From assembly GCF_003569785.1 (NCBI RefSeq), contig NZ_KZ983999.1:32631-96630 (forward strand): a stretch of 64,000 nt of DNA, read 5' to 3'. The position numbers and the translations under genes are program-made. Origin of the DNA: Leucobacter sp. wl10 (GTDB lineage: Bacteria > Actinomycetota > Actinomycetes > Actinomycetales > Microbacteriaceae). Positions 26,630 to 36,478 of the stretch are shown piece after piece (the first letter of the stretch is position 1; each line of letters starts with the position of its first letter). Under the pieces are notes generated by a model. It was not told the DNA's origin, ran no database searches, and saw only the letters and a list, made by a program, of their open reading frames with translations.

Positions 26630-27493
26630 ATGATGGATGCGGAGCGGGCAGCGGATCGGGAAGCCTGGAATCAGTGGATCGAGGCCCGGAGGCGGGCGGT
26701 CGCCGGGCCCGTCGGCAACCTCGCCCTCGTGGCGTTCCAGCCGGTCGGCGTCGACCCCGTCGATCTCCCGGGGTTTCCCGCGCAGGCCCGGCGGGAGGCC
26801 GAGGAGGCCGGCGTGCGCGTGCGTCCGACCGGCGCGGGGCTGGAGCTCGCGACGGTGGCCGCCGATGTCTGGGAGCCCGTGGACGAGGAGCGCTTCGTCG
26901 CGCGGCTCGGCGTCGACGGTCTGCCCCTGCTGCGGGCGGGCGGGCGCACCGCCGACGTCTTCAGCCTCGACGGGAGCGACTACGAGATCCGCCTGTACGA
27001 CGCGGCCTCGCCCGCGCTGGCCGCGTTCGCCGGCATCTCCGCGTACGAGTACGACCCGGACTGGCGGGTGAGCGCGCGGCTCGAGGCGTACGAGGAGCAC
27101 GCGCGGGTTCCGTGGGAGTTCACGCGCTCCACCGACACGGGGCACACGAAGGTCGTCCCCGGGGTGATCCGCGCCGAGATCGCGGGCCGGGGCTACGAGC
27201 TCACGGCCTTCGCCGACGGCGGCCAGCTCGTGCTGGTGTTCGCGGACGAGACGAGCGGACGCGAGTCGTACGCTCCCGGCCGCTTCCTGCGCTTCGATCC
27301 GCCCGCCGCCGACTTCTCCGGCAGCGGCGAGGTGGTGCTCGACTTCAACCGCGCCTTCATCCCGCCGTGCGGCTTCAGCGACTTCTACAGCTGCCCGATC
27401 CCTCCCGCGCAGAACCGCATCGCCGCGCCCGTGCGAGCGGGCGAGCGGCGGGTGCTCTGGAACGACCGACCGGCGGCGTCCGCCATTCCCTAG
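26630..27493 (+). CDS. DUF1684 domain protein
   Basis: A 287-residue soluble protein ending in the DUF1684 signature: GRFLRFDPP, then VVLDFNRAFIPPCGFSDFY and CPIPPAQNRI at about residues 221-265. The biochemical role of this family is not established. I chose the ATG at 26630 because TAGCAT (26616-26621) ends eight bases earlier, which fits a leaderless mRNA; a start seven codons upstream has no ribosome-binding site. Its TAG stop overlaps the stop of the convergent dimethylargininase gene by three bases. Confidence 0.82.
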   Translation: MMDAERAADREAWNQWIEARRRAVAGPVGNLALVAFQPVGVDPVDLPGFPAQARREAEEAGVRVRPTGAGLELATVAADVWEPVDEERFVARLGVDGLPLLRAGGRTADVFSLDGSDYEIRLYDAASPALAAFAGISAYEYDPDWRVSARLEAYEEHARVPWEFTRSTDTGHTKVVPGVIRAEIAGRGYELTAFADGGQLVLVFADETSGRESYAPGRFLRFDPPAADFSGSGEVVLDFNRAFIPPCGFSDFYSCPIPPAQNRIAAPVRAGERRVLWNDRPAASAIP

Positions 27494-28260
27494 ACGAGGC
27501 GGCGCACCCTGACCGACAGGCATGTGGGGCAGCCCTCGAGCTTCTCGAACTCCGAGATCGCGACCTCCGTGACCCCGTAACCCAGATCCCGCAGCAGCTC
27601 GGCCGTCTGCGGCGCCGAGGCCGAGATGAGCAGTTCGGAGCCGCCGAGGCAGACGATCGCGGTGCCGTGCGGCTCGGGCACGGGCAGGAAGCGATCGAAG
27701 ATCGCCGGGTTGTCGACGAAGTCGGGGTAGCCGATGACCGTGCCGTCGGGGAGCGCGGTCACGGCGGTCTTGAGGTGCAGCACCTTCGTCACGGGCACGG
27801 CCACCACCGTGCCGCCGAGCGGAGCGAGGATGCGGCGCAGCTGCGCGATGCCCTCGGCGTTGGTGCGACCGCCGCGCCCCACGTAGACGGTGTCGCCGAC
27901 CTTCAGCACGTCGCCGCCGTCGAGGGTGCCGGGCTCGCGGATCTCGGCGATCGGGCAGCCGAGCGCCTCGAGCGCGCGGCGGGTGCCGTCGGTTTCGGGC
28001 TTGCGGCTGTCGGCGCCGGGACGGCTGATCACGGCCACGTTGCGGAACATCACCACCGTATCCTCGACGAACACCGAGTCTGGGCAGTCGTCCGCGGGAT
28101 CCACCTCGATCGTCTGCCAGCCGTGCGCCTCGAGCGCGTCGACGTAGCCGCGCCACTGGTCCCGCGCGCGGTCGAGGTCGACGGCGACCTTCTCGATGTG
28201 ATCGACGATCCCGTCGTCGAGGAGCGGGCTGGGGCGGCGCACGAGTGCGATCTGGGACAT
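27490..28260 (-). CDS. ddaH: Dimethylargininase (DDAH)
   Basis: A 256-residue guanidino-modifying enzyme that hydrolyses methylated arginines to citrulline and methylamines. The fold motifs are DCPDSVFVEDTVVMF (about residues 57-71), EPGTLDGGDVLKVGD, VLHLKTAVTAL with the catalytic histidine (about 162) and the nucleophilic cysteine near the end in EGCPTCLSVR. GGAGGA lies upstream of the ATG, at the long end of usual spacing. It is monocistronic and divergent from the glutamate dehydrogenase gene. Arginine deiminase-like activity is an alternative, but length and motifs fit DDAH. Confidence 0.87.
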   Translation of the reverse strand: MSQIALVRRPSPLLDDGIVDHIEKVAVDLDRARDQWRGYVDALEAHGWQTIEVDPADDCPDSVFVEDTVVMFRNVAVISRPGADSRKPETDGTRRALEALGCPIAEIREPGTLDGGDVLKVGDTVYVGRGGRTNAEGIAQLRRILAPLGGTVVAVPVTKVLHLKTAVTALPDGTVIGYPDFVDNPAIFDRFLPVPEPHGTAIVCLGGSELLISASAPQTAELLRDLGYGVTEVAISEFEKLEGCPTCLSVRVRRLV

Positions 28261-28402
28261 GGCGGCGGGTTCCTCCGGTGTTCGGGTAGGCGGGGTCGGT
28301 TCGGGCGCGGGATCTTTCACCAGCGTAGCGGGCACCGGGTTATGCTGGGCGTGAGCGGGCCGGCCGCGGCCCTCACGGACGTGAGACGGGACGACAGGGT
28401 TC

Positions 28403-31400
28403 ATGAGCAGTGAAACCGCATTGACCGAGCTTCGCGACGCCGTCGAGGCGCTCGATCCCGAGCTCAGGCCGGGCGTCGAGCGCCTGATCGGGCAGGTGGA
28501 CGAGGAAGATCTCGCCGAGCGCGAGCCGCGAGACATGGTGGGCGCGGCGCAGTCGATGCGGGCGCTCGCGGCGGAGCGGGCGCCGGGCGAGACGCTCGTC
28601 TCCGTGTTCACGCCGACCCTGCGCGAGCACGGGTGGACCTCGCGCCGCACCATCGTCAACATCTGCACCGACGACTCGCCGTTCCTCGTCGACTCGGTCG
28701 CGGCCGCGGTCGCGCGGCAGGGGCTCAGCGTGCACCTGCTCATGCACCCGGTGATGTCGGTGCGCCGCGACGACGAGGGGGCGCTGCTCGAGGTCGACGC
28801 GCACGGCGGCCAGCTGGAGTCGTGGATCCACCTGGAGGTCGACCGGGTGCCCACGGAGGAGGGCCGCGCGGAGCTCGAGGAGCGGCTGCGCAGAGTGCTC
28901 GGCGACGTGCACGCGGCGGTGAACGACTGGCAGGCGATGCGCCGCGCCTGCCTCGACATCGTGACCGATCTGCGCACGGCGGCCCCGCCGACCGTCGACC
29001 GCGCCGAGATCGGCCCGACGGTCGAGTTTCTGAACTGGCTCGCGGAGGACAACTTCACGTTCCTCGGCTATCGCGAGCACGCGCTCGAGACCGATGAGGA
29101 CGGCGACGAGGCGCTCCGCCCCCTGCCGCACACCGGCCTCGGCATCCTGCGCAAACCGACCACGGCGGTCGCCAAGCTGCGCCCGGAGGCGCAGCGCACG
29201 GCCCGCGACCCTCGACTGCTCACCATCACCAAGGCCAACTCGCGGGCCACCGTGCACCGCGACACCTACCTCGACTACATCGGAGTGCGCACCTTCGACG
29301 AGGCGGGCAACGTGACCGGTGAGCGCCGGTTCCTGGGCATGTTCACCTCGGTCGCCTACGCGTCGTCCGTGCTGACCCTGCCCATCGTCGCGACCAAGGT
29401 GCGGGCGGTGCTCGGCGCGTCCGGGTTCCCCCCGAACTCCCACTCGGGCAAGGATCTGCTGCAGGTGCTCGAGCAGTACCCCCGCGACGAACTGTTCCAG
29501 GACACGCCCGAGCATCTGCTCGCCGTCGCCGGGGAGGTGAGTCGGCTGCGCGAGAGACGGCGCGCGCGCATCTTCCTGCGCCCCGACGAGTTCGGCCGGT
29601 TCGTCTCGGCGCTCGTGTTCCTGCCGCGGGATCGCTACAACACGACCGTCCGGCTGCGCGTCGAGGCGCTGCTGCGGGAGGCCTTCGGCGCGGAGCAGGT
29701 GGACCACACCACGCGGGTCGGCGACTCCCCGCTCGCGCAACTGCACTTCGTCGTGCGCGTGCCGAAGGGCGAGTCCGTCCCCGACGTGCCCGAGGCCGAG
29801 CTGCAGTCGCAGCTCGAGGCGGCGATCCGCAGCTGGGATCAGGCGTTCGTCGACGCGCTGCACGAGGCCCGCGACGAGCTGGAGGCCGCGAAGCTGCTCA
29901 GCCGGTACGGCAACGCCTTCCCCGAGTCGTACAAGGAGTACGTTCCGCCGCACGAGGCGCTCGGCGACGTGGCCCTGCTCGAGAGCCTGGAGCGGGGGGC
30001 GGAGTTCGCGGTGCACCTCTACACCCCCGAGGACGAGGATCCGGCGAAGCGCTTCCTCACGCTGGTCTCCCACCGGCAGTACCCGCTGACCCGTGTGCTC
30101 CCGCTGCTCACCGACCTGGGCGTGGACGTGGTCGACGAGCGGCCCAACACCATCTCCCTCCCGGGCGGCGGCACCAGATACATCTCCGACTTCGGCCTCG
30201 TCGTGGCCGACGAGGCGCTGTGGGGCGACGCCGAGTGGGGCACGGAGTTCACGGAGGCGTTCAGGGCGGTGTGGACGGGCGCGGCCGAGAGCGACCGGCT
30301 GAACGCGCTCGTGCTGCTCGCCGGGCTCGGCTGGCGCCAGATCGTGATCCTGCGCGCCATCAGCATGTATCTGCGGCAGATCGGCTCGGCCTTCTCGGTC
30401 GAGTACATCGAGCAGGCGCTGATCGCGAATCCCGGCATCGCCGCCGACCTGGTGCGCCTGTTCGAGGCGCGGTTCGATCCCGATGCCGTGGGCGACCGGG
30501 AGGCCCGCACCGCCGAGCTCGGCGAATCGCTGCGACGCGCGCTCGACGAGGTGTCGAGCCTCGACCACGACCGGATCCTGCGCTCGATCATCGGCGTCAT
30601 CGAGGCGACCTGGCGTACCAACTTCTATCAGTCCGCGGCCGACGGGCCGCCGAAGCCGTGGGTGTCGATGAAGCTCGACTGCGCGCGCGTGCCCGGCCTG
30701 CCCAAGCCGCACCCGATGGCCGAGATCTGGGTGTACTCGCCCGAGGTGGAGGGCGTGCACCTGCGCTTCGGCAAGGTCGCCCGCGGGGGCCTGCGCTGGA
30801 GCGACCGGCGCGAGGACTTCCGCACCGAGGTGCTCGGACTCGTGAAGGCGCAGATGGTCAAGAACGCCGTGATCGTGCCGACCGGCTCCAAGGGCGGCTT
30901 CGTGGCGAAGCGGCTGCCGTCGCCGAGCGATCGCGCCGCGTGGCTCGAGGGCGGCAGGGCCGCGTACCGCACGTTCATCCGCGGGCTGCTCGACATCACC
31001 GACAACCGCGACGGCGCGGAGATCCTGCCCCCCGATCGGGTGGTGCGCCACGACGGCGACGATCCCTACCTCGTGGTCGCGGCCGACAAGGGCACGGCGT
31101 CCTTCTCCGACGCCGCGAACAGCATTTCCGAGGAGTACGGCTTCTGGCTGGGCGACGCCTTCGCATCGGGCGGCTCGGCCGGCTACGACCACAAGGGCAT
31201 GGGGATCACGGCCCGCGGCGCCTGGGAGTCGGTCAAGCGGCACTTCCGCGAGCTGGGGCACGACACCCAGGCGCAGGACTTCACCGCGGTCGGCATCGGC
31301 GACATGTCTGGGGACGTGTTCGGCAACGGCATGCTGCTCTCGGAGCACATCCGGCTCGTCGCGGCCTTCGACCACCGCCACGTCTTCGTGGACCCGGATC

Positions 31401-33181
31401 CCGACGCGGCATCCTCGTTCGCGGAGCGCAGGCGGCTCTTCGAGCTGCCCGGATCCTCGTGGGACGACTACGACCGCTCGCTCATCTCCGCGGGCGGCGG
31501 CGTGTTCCCGCTCTCCGCGAAGTCGATCCCGGTGAGCCCGGAGATGGCCGCGGCGCTGGGCCTCGCCGGCGGTGCGGGATCGCTCACCCCCGCCGAGCTG
31601 AAGCGGGCGGTGCTGCTGGCACCCGTGGACCTGCTCTGGAACGGGGGCATCGGCACCTACGTCAAAGCCGGCGCCGAGACGAACGCCGAGATCGGCGACC
31701 GCGGCAACGACGCGATCCGCGTGGACGGCGACGAGTTGCGGGTGCGCGTGGTCGGAGAGGGCGGAAACCTCGGCGTCTCGCAGCGCGGCCGCATCGAGGC
31801 GGCGCTCTCGGGCGTGCGGATCAACACCGACGCGATCGACAACTCGGCGGGCGTCGGCACCTCCGACAGAGAGGTGAACATCAAGATCCTGCTGGGCGCG
31901 GTCGAGCGCTCCGGCCGGCTCGACCGCGGGGCCCGCAACGAGCTGCTGCGCTCGATGACCGACGAGGTGGCGGCGCAGGTGCTGCGCGACAACTACGAGC
32001 AGAACGTGCTGCTGGGCAACTCGCGCGAGAACGCCGCCGACATGCTGCCCTCGCACGCGCGCCTCATCGAGTGGCTCGAGCAGCGGGACGAGCTCGACCG
32101 CGATCTGGAGTTCCTGCCGAGCCCCTCCGAGATCCAGACCCGCGTCGCCGAACGACGCGGCCTGACCCGCCCCGAGTTCGCGGTGCTCGTCGCCTATGCC
32201 AAGCTCGCGCTCAAGACCGACCTCGCGGTGACCGCGCTCGCCGACGATCCGTGGTTCGCGCGCACGCTCGCCGAGTACTTCCCGGGACCCATCCGCGAGG
32301 CCTACGACGATGATCTCGCCGCGCACCCGCTGCGCTCGGAGATCGTCGTCAACTCGGTGGTCAACTCGATGGTCAATCGGGGCGGCATCACCTTCGCCTA
32401 CCGCGCGGCCGACGAGACGGGAGCCTCGAGCGAGCAGATCGCCCGCGCATACGTCGTGGCGCGGGAGGTCTTCGACCTGCGCGGCTTCGTCGTCGCGGTG
32501 GAGGCCACCGACAACGCGGTGCCCACGGCGGTGCAGACCGACCTGTACCTCAGCTTCCGCCGCCTGCTCGACCGGGCCACGCGCTGGTTCGTGCAGCATC
32601 GCAGCGAACGCGTCGACATCGGCGCCGAGATCGAGCTGTTCCGGGATCCGGTCTCGCGGCTCTACTCTGAGCTGGGAGCGCTGCTGCAGGGCGACGAGCT
32701 GCGGCGCTTCGACGCCCGGGCGCTCGAGCTCGAGGAGGCGGGGGTGCCGGCCGAGCTGGCGCGGCGCGGGGCCGGCCTGCTGGCGTCGCTGCCGCTGCTC
32801 GACATCGCGGAGCAGTCGCGCCTGCGCGGCTGGGACCTCGACGAGGTGGCCGCGGTGTACTTCGACCTCTCCTCGCGCATGCGCTTCGACGACCTGCTGA
32901 GCGGGGTGACGGCGCTGCCGCAGGACGATCGCTGGGGCTCGATGGCGCGCGCCGCCATGCGCGACGACCTGTACGCGGTGATGATCGAGCTGACCGTGTC
33001 GGTGCTCGAGCAGACGGAGGCCGGCGATGCCGGGCAGCGCATCGACGCCTGGCTCGAGCGGGTGAAGGCCTCCGGGCGCCGCGTGCTCGAGGAGGCGCTC
33101 GACGCGGTGTGCTCCGACGCGCAGGCCGGTCTCGCCACACTGTCGGTCGCGCTGCGGCGGCTGCGCTCGCTCGTGCGCTGA
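28403..33181 (+). CDS. gdh: NAD-specific glutamate dehydrogenase, large (180-kDa class)
   Basis: A 1592-residue enzyme converting glutamate to 2-oxoglutarate and ammonia with NAD, the length typical of this class. The long N-terminal regulatory part (about 1-650) includes ACT-like segments such as DSPFLVDSVAAAVAR. The catalytic core shows RGGLRWSDRREDFRTEVLGL, the catalytic lysine region GSKGGFVAK (about 827-835), GIGDMSGDVFGNGML and GEGGNLGVSQRGRIE. A helical C-terminal domain follows. No frameshift is visible. The gene is alone, and it would serve nitrogen release from the amino acids and ureides catabolised nearby. Confidence 0.93.
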   Translation: MSSETALTELRDAVEALDPELRPGVERLIGQVDEEDLAEREPRDMVGAAQSMRALAAERAPGETLVSVFTPTLREHGWTSRRTIVNICTDDSPFLVDSVAAAVARQGLSVHLLMHPVMSVRRDDEGALLEVDAHGGQLESWIHLEVDRVPTEEGRAELEERLRRVLGDVHAAVNDWQAMRRACLDIVTDLRTAAPPTVDRAEIGPTVEFLNWLAEDNFTFLGYREHALETDEDGDEALRPLPHTGLGILRKPTTAVAKLRPEAQRTARDPRLLTITKANSRATVHRDTYLDYIGVRTFDEAGNVTGERRFLGMFTSVAYASSVLTLPIVATKVRAVLGASGFPPNSHSGKDLLQVLEQYPRDELFQDTPEHLLAVAGEVSRLRERRRARIFLRPDEFGRFVSALVFLPRDRYNTTVRLRVEALLREAFGAEQVDHTTRVGDSPLAQLHFVVRVPKGESVPDVPEAELQSQLEAAIRSWDQAFVDALHEARDELEAAKLLSRYGNAFPESYKEYVPPHEALGDVALLESLERGAEFAVHLYTPEDEDPAKRFLTLVSHRQYPLTRVLPLLTDLGVDVVDERPNTISLPGGGTRYISDFGLVVADEALWGDAEWGTEFTEAFRAVWTGAAESDRLNALVLLAGLGWRQIVILRAISMYLRQIGSAFSVEYIEQALIANPGIAADLVRLFEARFDPDAVGDREARTAELGESLRRALDEVSSLDHDRILRSIIGVIEATWRTNFYQSAADGPPKPWVSMKLDCARVPGLPKPHPMAEIWVYSPEVEGVHLRFGKVARGGLRWSDRREDFRTEVLGLVKAQMVKNAVIVPTGSKGGFVAKRLPSPSDRAAWLEGGRAAYRTFIRGLLDITDNRDGAEILPPDRVVRHDGDDPYLVVAADKGTASFSDAANSISEEYGFWLGDAFASGGSAGYDHKGMGITARGAWESVKRHFRELGHDTQAQDFTAVGIGDMSGDVFGNGMLLSEHIRLVAAFDHRHVFVDPDPDAASSFAERRRLFELPGSSWDDYDRSLISAGGGVFPLSAKSIPVSPEMAAALGLAGGAGSLTPAELKRAVLLAPVDLLWNGGIGTYVKAGAETNAEIGDRGNDAIRVDGDELRVRVVGEGGNLGVSQRGRIEAALSGVRINTDAIDNSAGVGTSDREVNIKILLGAVERSGRLDRGARNELLRSMTDEVAAQVLRDNYEQNVLLGNSRENAADMLPSHARLIEWLEQRDELDRDLEFLPSPSEIQTRVAERRGLTRPEFAVLVAYAKLALKTDLAVTALADDPWFARTLAEYFPGPIREAYDDDLAAHPLRSEIVVNSVVNSMVNRGGITFAYRAADETGASSEQIARAYVVAREVFDLRGFVVAVEATDNAVPTAVQTDLYLSFRRLLDRATRWFVQHRSERVDIGAEIELFRDPVSRLYSELGALLQGDELRRFDARALELEEAGVPAELARRGAGLLASLPLLDIAEQSRLRGWDLDEVAAVYFDLSSRMRFDDLLSGVTALPQDDRWGSMARAAMRDDLYAVMIELTVSVLEQTEAGDAGQRIDAWLERVKASGRRVLEEALDAVCSDAQAGLATLSVALRRLRSLVR

Positions 33182-33243
33182 GGGGCCGGAAGCCGGCGGA
33201 GCGCAGCGGATTCGCCGACACCCCCTCAGGAAGGAGAATCGAA

Positions 33244-34473
33244 ATGTGCGCGCACCGCATTCCCGTCATCCACCCCTTCTCTGCCAACCCCGACTACGAC
33301 TTCGAGATCCGCGCTGCCGTCGGGCGCACCGCGGCCGGAGCCGGCTCGCCCGGCGAGATCCTCGCGGCGACCGAGGGGGTGCGCAGGAAGGACCACGAGG
33401 GCTGGTTCGAGGCCTGGTCGGGGCTGGGTGATCGCACCGCCGCCGTCGCCGCCGAGGCGGCGGGGAAGGGTCACCGGGTCAGCGCCGCAGAGGCGTATCT
33501 GCGTGCCTCCGCCTACTACTCGGTCGCCGTCAACGCGCTCAGCGCGCTCGACGACACGGATCGCCTGCAGCCCATGTTCGCGCGGCAGCAGCGCGCCTGG
33601 GAGGGGTTCCTCGCCCACACCTCGGCGAACGCGACCGCGATCGAGATCCCCTACGAGGCGGGCAGCCTTCCCGGGATCTTCTTCCGCGCCTCAGGCGGCA
33701 CCGATCCCGCGCAGACCGCCCCGACGCTGATCGCGGTCAACGGCAGCGACGGTTCGATGGCGGGGATCTGGTCCGAGTGCGTCGAGCCCGCCCTGAAGCG
33801 CGGATACAACGCCGTGGTGTTCGACGGGCCCGGTCAGCAGAGCCGGCTCTTCGAGGAGAACATCCCGTTCCGCCCCGACTGGGAGCACGTGCTCACCCCG
33901 GTGCTCGACGCCGTCCTCGCGTTCGACGGCGTGGACGCGGAGCGCGTCGCCGTGTATGGCGTCAGTCAAGGAGGCTACTGGGTGGCGCGCGCCCTCGCCT
34001 TCGAGCACCGCTTCGCCGCCGCGATCACCGACCCCGGCATCGTGGATGTCTCGACCTCGTGGACGACGCACCTGCCGCACGGCCTGCTCAAGCAGCTCGA
34101 CGACGGCGATGTCGAGAAGTTCGACCGGGAGATGGCCCTCGGCCTCAAGTTCTCGCCCGAGACCGCCCGCACCTGGCGGTTCCGGGCGCGCCCGTACGGC
34201 ACCACCGGCTACGGCGAGACCATCCGGGCCGTGCGCGCCTACACGGTCGCCGACGTCGCCTCGCGGATCACCACGCCCCTGCTGATCCTGTCGCCCGAGA
34301 ACGAGCAGTTCTGGCCCGGCCAGGCCGAGCAGCTCGCCGCGCTCGCCCCCTCGGTCTCGACCGTGATCCGCTTCACCGCGGCCGAGGGCGCGGACGGGCA
34401 CTGCCAGCCCCTGGCCCGCGCCGTGACGGCGCAGCGCATGTTCGACTGGCTCGACGAGCGGCTCGCCGTCTGA
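33244..34473 (+). CDS. Alpha/beta hydrolase, pseudooxynicotine-hydrolase-like
   Basis: A 409-residue hydrolase with a helical N-terminal domain (about 1-130) and an alpha/beta core. The oxyanion and nucleophile regions are NGSDGSMAGIW (near 165) and the elbow YGVSQGGYW (Ser near 240); the acid and histidine fall in LSPENEQFWP and GADGHCQP. This two-domain layout resembles 2,6-dihydroxypseudooxynicotine hydrolase and FrsA-like proteins, which cleave C-C or ester bonds. GAAGGAGA precedes the ATG, 62 bp after gdh. The substrate is unknown; it may work with the aromatic cluster downstream. Confidence 0.82.
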   Translation: MCAHRIPVIHPFSANPDYDFEIRAAVGRTAAGAGSPGEILAATEGVRRKDHEGWFEAWSGLGDRTAAVAAEAAGKGHRVSAAEAYLRASAYYSVAVNALSALDDTDRLQPMFARQQRAWEGFLAHTSANATAIEIPYEAGSLPGIFFRASGGTDPAQTAPTLIAVNGSDGSMAGIWSECVEPALKRGYNAVVFDGPGQQSRLFEENIPFRPDWEHVLTPVLDAVLAFDGVDAERVAVYGVSQGGYWVARALAFEHRFAAAITDPGIVDVSTSWTTHLPHGLLKQLDDGDVEKFDREMALGLKFSPETARTWRFRARPYGTTGYGETIRAVRAYTVADVASRITTPLLILSPENEQFWPGQAEQLAALAPSVSTVIRFTAAEGADGHCQPLARAVTAQRMFDWLDERLAV

Positions 34474-34567
34474 GCCGAACGGGCGGGAACCCTCTCCGAA
34501 TCTCCCGATCAAAATACTCCGTATCGTAACTGTTATCTTCAGTGGAGCAAATCGGCCTTTACATTGG

Positions 34568-34598
34568 CGAACTCGCCCGTTACTCTGATGAGAGTTCG
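34568..34598. promoter_or_regulatory. AT-rich promoter region with nested inverted repeats before the ABC/gentisate cluster
   Basis: The 196-bp gap 34474-34669 is clearly AT-richer than its surroundings. It contains CGAACTC and GAGTTCG (34568-34574, 34592-34598; 17-bp spacing) and, nested inside, ACTCT-GATG-AGAGT (34582-34595). This would suit the MarR protein encoded at 38156. TATACA at 34610 is a possible -10, but no matching -35 is seen. Confidence 0.45.
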
Positions 34599-34669
34599 TA
34601 GATAGGACGTATACAAACTAATATCGAGACTGCTGGCCTGAAGCGGTCGACGACTCAAGGGAGAGGTTC

Positions 34670-35680
34670 ATGCTGAAACTACGGAAGGCGGCGGTCGCCG
34701 CGTTCGCGATCACCGTCGCGCTGTTGACGAGCGCCTGCTCGGGGGCGGCCCCCGGTGGGGGATCCGACGGTCCGTCGCAGGGGGCCGGTGAGGAGGCCGT
34801 GCTCGACGAGATCACCGTCGCATCGATCGATGTGGACGGGACCATCCCGCTCCTCATCGCCGTCGACGAGGGCATCTTCGAGAAGCACGGCATCAAAGCG
34901 ACGACCACGATGTCCCCGGCCTTCGACGGCACGCTCGCCGCCGTGATGAACGGCCAGGCGCAGATCGGCTTCGCCGCCTCGCCGCCCATGATCCGCGCCA
35001 TCGCGAAGGACGCCCCGATCCGCGCCGTCGCTCAGACCGCGGTCATCAGCGGCGAGGAGGCCCAGGCGAGCGTCGTGACCATGGATCCCGAGATCACCGG
35101 CCCGCTCGATCTCATCGGCAAGAGCGTCGCGGTCTCGTCGCTGAACGACCTGGCCTCCATCGGCATCCGCCTCGCGGTGGCCAAGGCGGGCGGCAACCCC
35201 GACGACGTGAAGCTGGTCGAGCTCCCGGGGCCGCAGCGCCTCGCCGCACTGCAGGAGGGCAAGATCGACGCGGGCATCTTCATCGGCGCCTCCGCGCTGG
35301 GTGCGCTCGCCACTGAGGGCGTGCACCTCGTCTTCCAGTACACCGAGGCGTTCCCCTCGGGCAGCCCGCTCGACATGTACTTCTCGCGGGCCGACTACAT
35401 CGAGCAGAACGCCGATCTGCTGGAGCGCTTCCGCGCGGCGATGGCGGAGGCCTCCGAGTTCGCCAATGAGAACCCGGACGCGGTGCGCGAGCACCTGCGC
35501 ACGCTGATGGCCGACGTGCCCGATCAGCTCGCCGTGGTCGACGAGCTGGAGCTGACCGACTACCGCACCGACATCGACGTGGAGGCCTTCGACGGGCTGG
35601 TGGAAGCCATGCAGCAGTACGGCGACCTCGATGCCGCCGTCACCGCCGAGCAGTTCTTCTCGTTCCAGAACGGCGAGTAG
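34670..35680 (+). CDS. ABC transporter substrate-binding lipoprotein, NMT1/SsuA/TauA type
   Basis: A 336-residue lipoprotein. The signal peptide ends at the lipobox LTSAC (cysteine near residue 23), followed by a glycine/serine linker. The mature part is an NMT1-like type II binding protein: DGTIPLLIAVDEGIFEKHG near 60, NGQAQIGFAASPP near 95 and LAALQEGKIDAGIF near 190. Family ligands include sulfonates, pyrimidine precursors and aromatic acids. GGGAGAGG precedes the ATG. It opens a run of ten closely spaced genes ending in a gentisate pathway, so an aromatic carboxylate or conjugate is the likely ligand. Confidence 0.88.
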   Translation: MLKLRKAAVAAFAITVALLTSACSGAAPGGGSDGPSQGAGEEAVLDEITVASIDVDGTIPLLIAVDEGIFEKHGIKATTTMSPAFDGTLAAVMNGQAQIGFAASPPMIRAIAKDAPIRAVAQTAVISGEEAQASVVTMDPEITGPLDLIGKSVAVSSLNDLASIGIRLAVAKAGGNPDDVKLVELPGPQRLAALQEGKIDAGIFIGASALGALATEGVHLVFQYTEAFPSGSPLDMYFSRADYIEQNADLLERFRAAMAEASEFANENPDAVREHLRTLMADVPDQLAVVDELELTDYRTDIDVEAFDGLVEAMQQYGDLDAAVTAEQFFSFQNGE

Positions 35681-35695
35681 GCCGCGCGGAGTCCG

Positions 35696-36478
35696 ATGAT
35701 GAAGAGAGGAAGAGCGGTACTGCTCGGCGCAGTCGGCGTCGTCGGCGCCCTGGTGCTGTGGGAGCTGATCTCGCGACTCGGGATCGTCTCCGAGCTGTCG
35801 CTCCCGCCCGCCTCGACGGTGCTCGAGCGGCTCGCCAAGGAGCTCGGGCGCAGCGCGACATGGACTGCCACGGCGATCACGCTGATGCAGGCCGTGGTCA
35901 GCATCGTGCTCTGCACGGTGATCGCCGTGCCGCTCGGGATCCTGATCGGGCGCGTGCCGGCTGTCGACCGCTACACGCGCTCGACGATCGACTTCCTGCG
36001 GGCCATGCCCGGGATCGCGCTCGTGCCGCTCTTCCTCCTGTTCATCGGCGCCACCAGCGAGATGGTGATCTTCCTCGCTTCGTTCGCGGCCATCTGGCCG
36101 CTGCTGATCCAGGTCATCGAGGGGGCTCGGTCGGTGGAGGAGCTCGCGCTCAACATGGCGCGCGGGTACCGGCTGAGCCGGGGGCGGCAGTTCTTCCGGG
36201 TGGTGCTGCCCGCGACGATGCCGAGCATCGTCACGGGCCTCCGCCTCGCCACCACCGTGGCGCTGCTGGTCTCGATCGGGGCGGGGCTGCTCTCCGGAGC
36301 ACCCGGTGTCGGGCAGCTCATCGCCGTGGCGAACGTCAACGCCGACGGGCTCGGGGTCTTCGCCTTCTCGCTGTGGTCGGGAGTACTGGGCATCGCGGTG
36401 CTGACAGTGCTCCGGGTCACGGAGGGGCGCCTCCTCGCCTGGCACTACGCGCGCGTGCAGATGGAAAGGGCGGCATGA
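35696..36478 (+). CDS. ABC transporter permease (SsuC/TauC type), first
   Basis: A 260-residue permease with five to six membrane helices. The EAA loop, which contacts the ATPase, is near residue 160: ARGYRLSRGRQFFRVVLPA. Two ATG codons (35696, 35699) are possible; GGAG lies at 35688-35691 and favours the second slightly. It overlaps the next permease gene by four bases, so both are translated together. With the lipoprotein, second permease and ATPase it forms an importer of the nitrate/sulfonate/taurine class. Confidence 0.88.
   Translation: MMKRGRAVLLGAVGVVGALVLWELISRLGIVSELSLPPASTVLERLAKELGRSATWTATAITLMQAVVSIVLCTVIAVPLGILIGRVPAVDRYTRSTIDFLRAMPGIALVPLFLLFIGATSEMVIFLASFAAIWPLLIQVIEGARSVEELALNMARGYRLSRGRQFFRVVLPATMPSIVTGLRLATTVALLVSIGAGLLSGAPGVGQLIAVANVNADGLGVFAFSLWSGVLGIAVLTVLRVTEGRLLAWHYARVQMERAA

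Noticed and set aside
28373..32599. Very long open frame on the strand opposite glutamate dehydrogenase
   Set aside because: Such antisense frames are expected in high-GC coding DNA. It has no ribosome-binding site or recognisable domain and mirrors the codon pattern of gdh. The same applies to long opposite-strand frames at 12354-14864, 39636-42650 and 52-54.7 kb.
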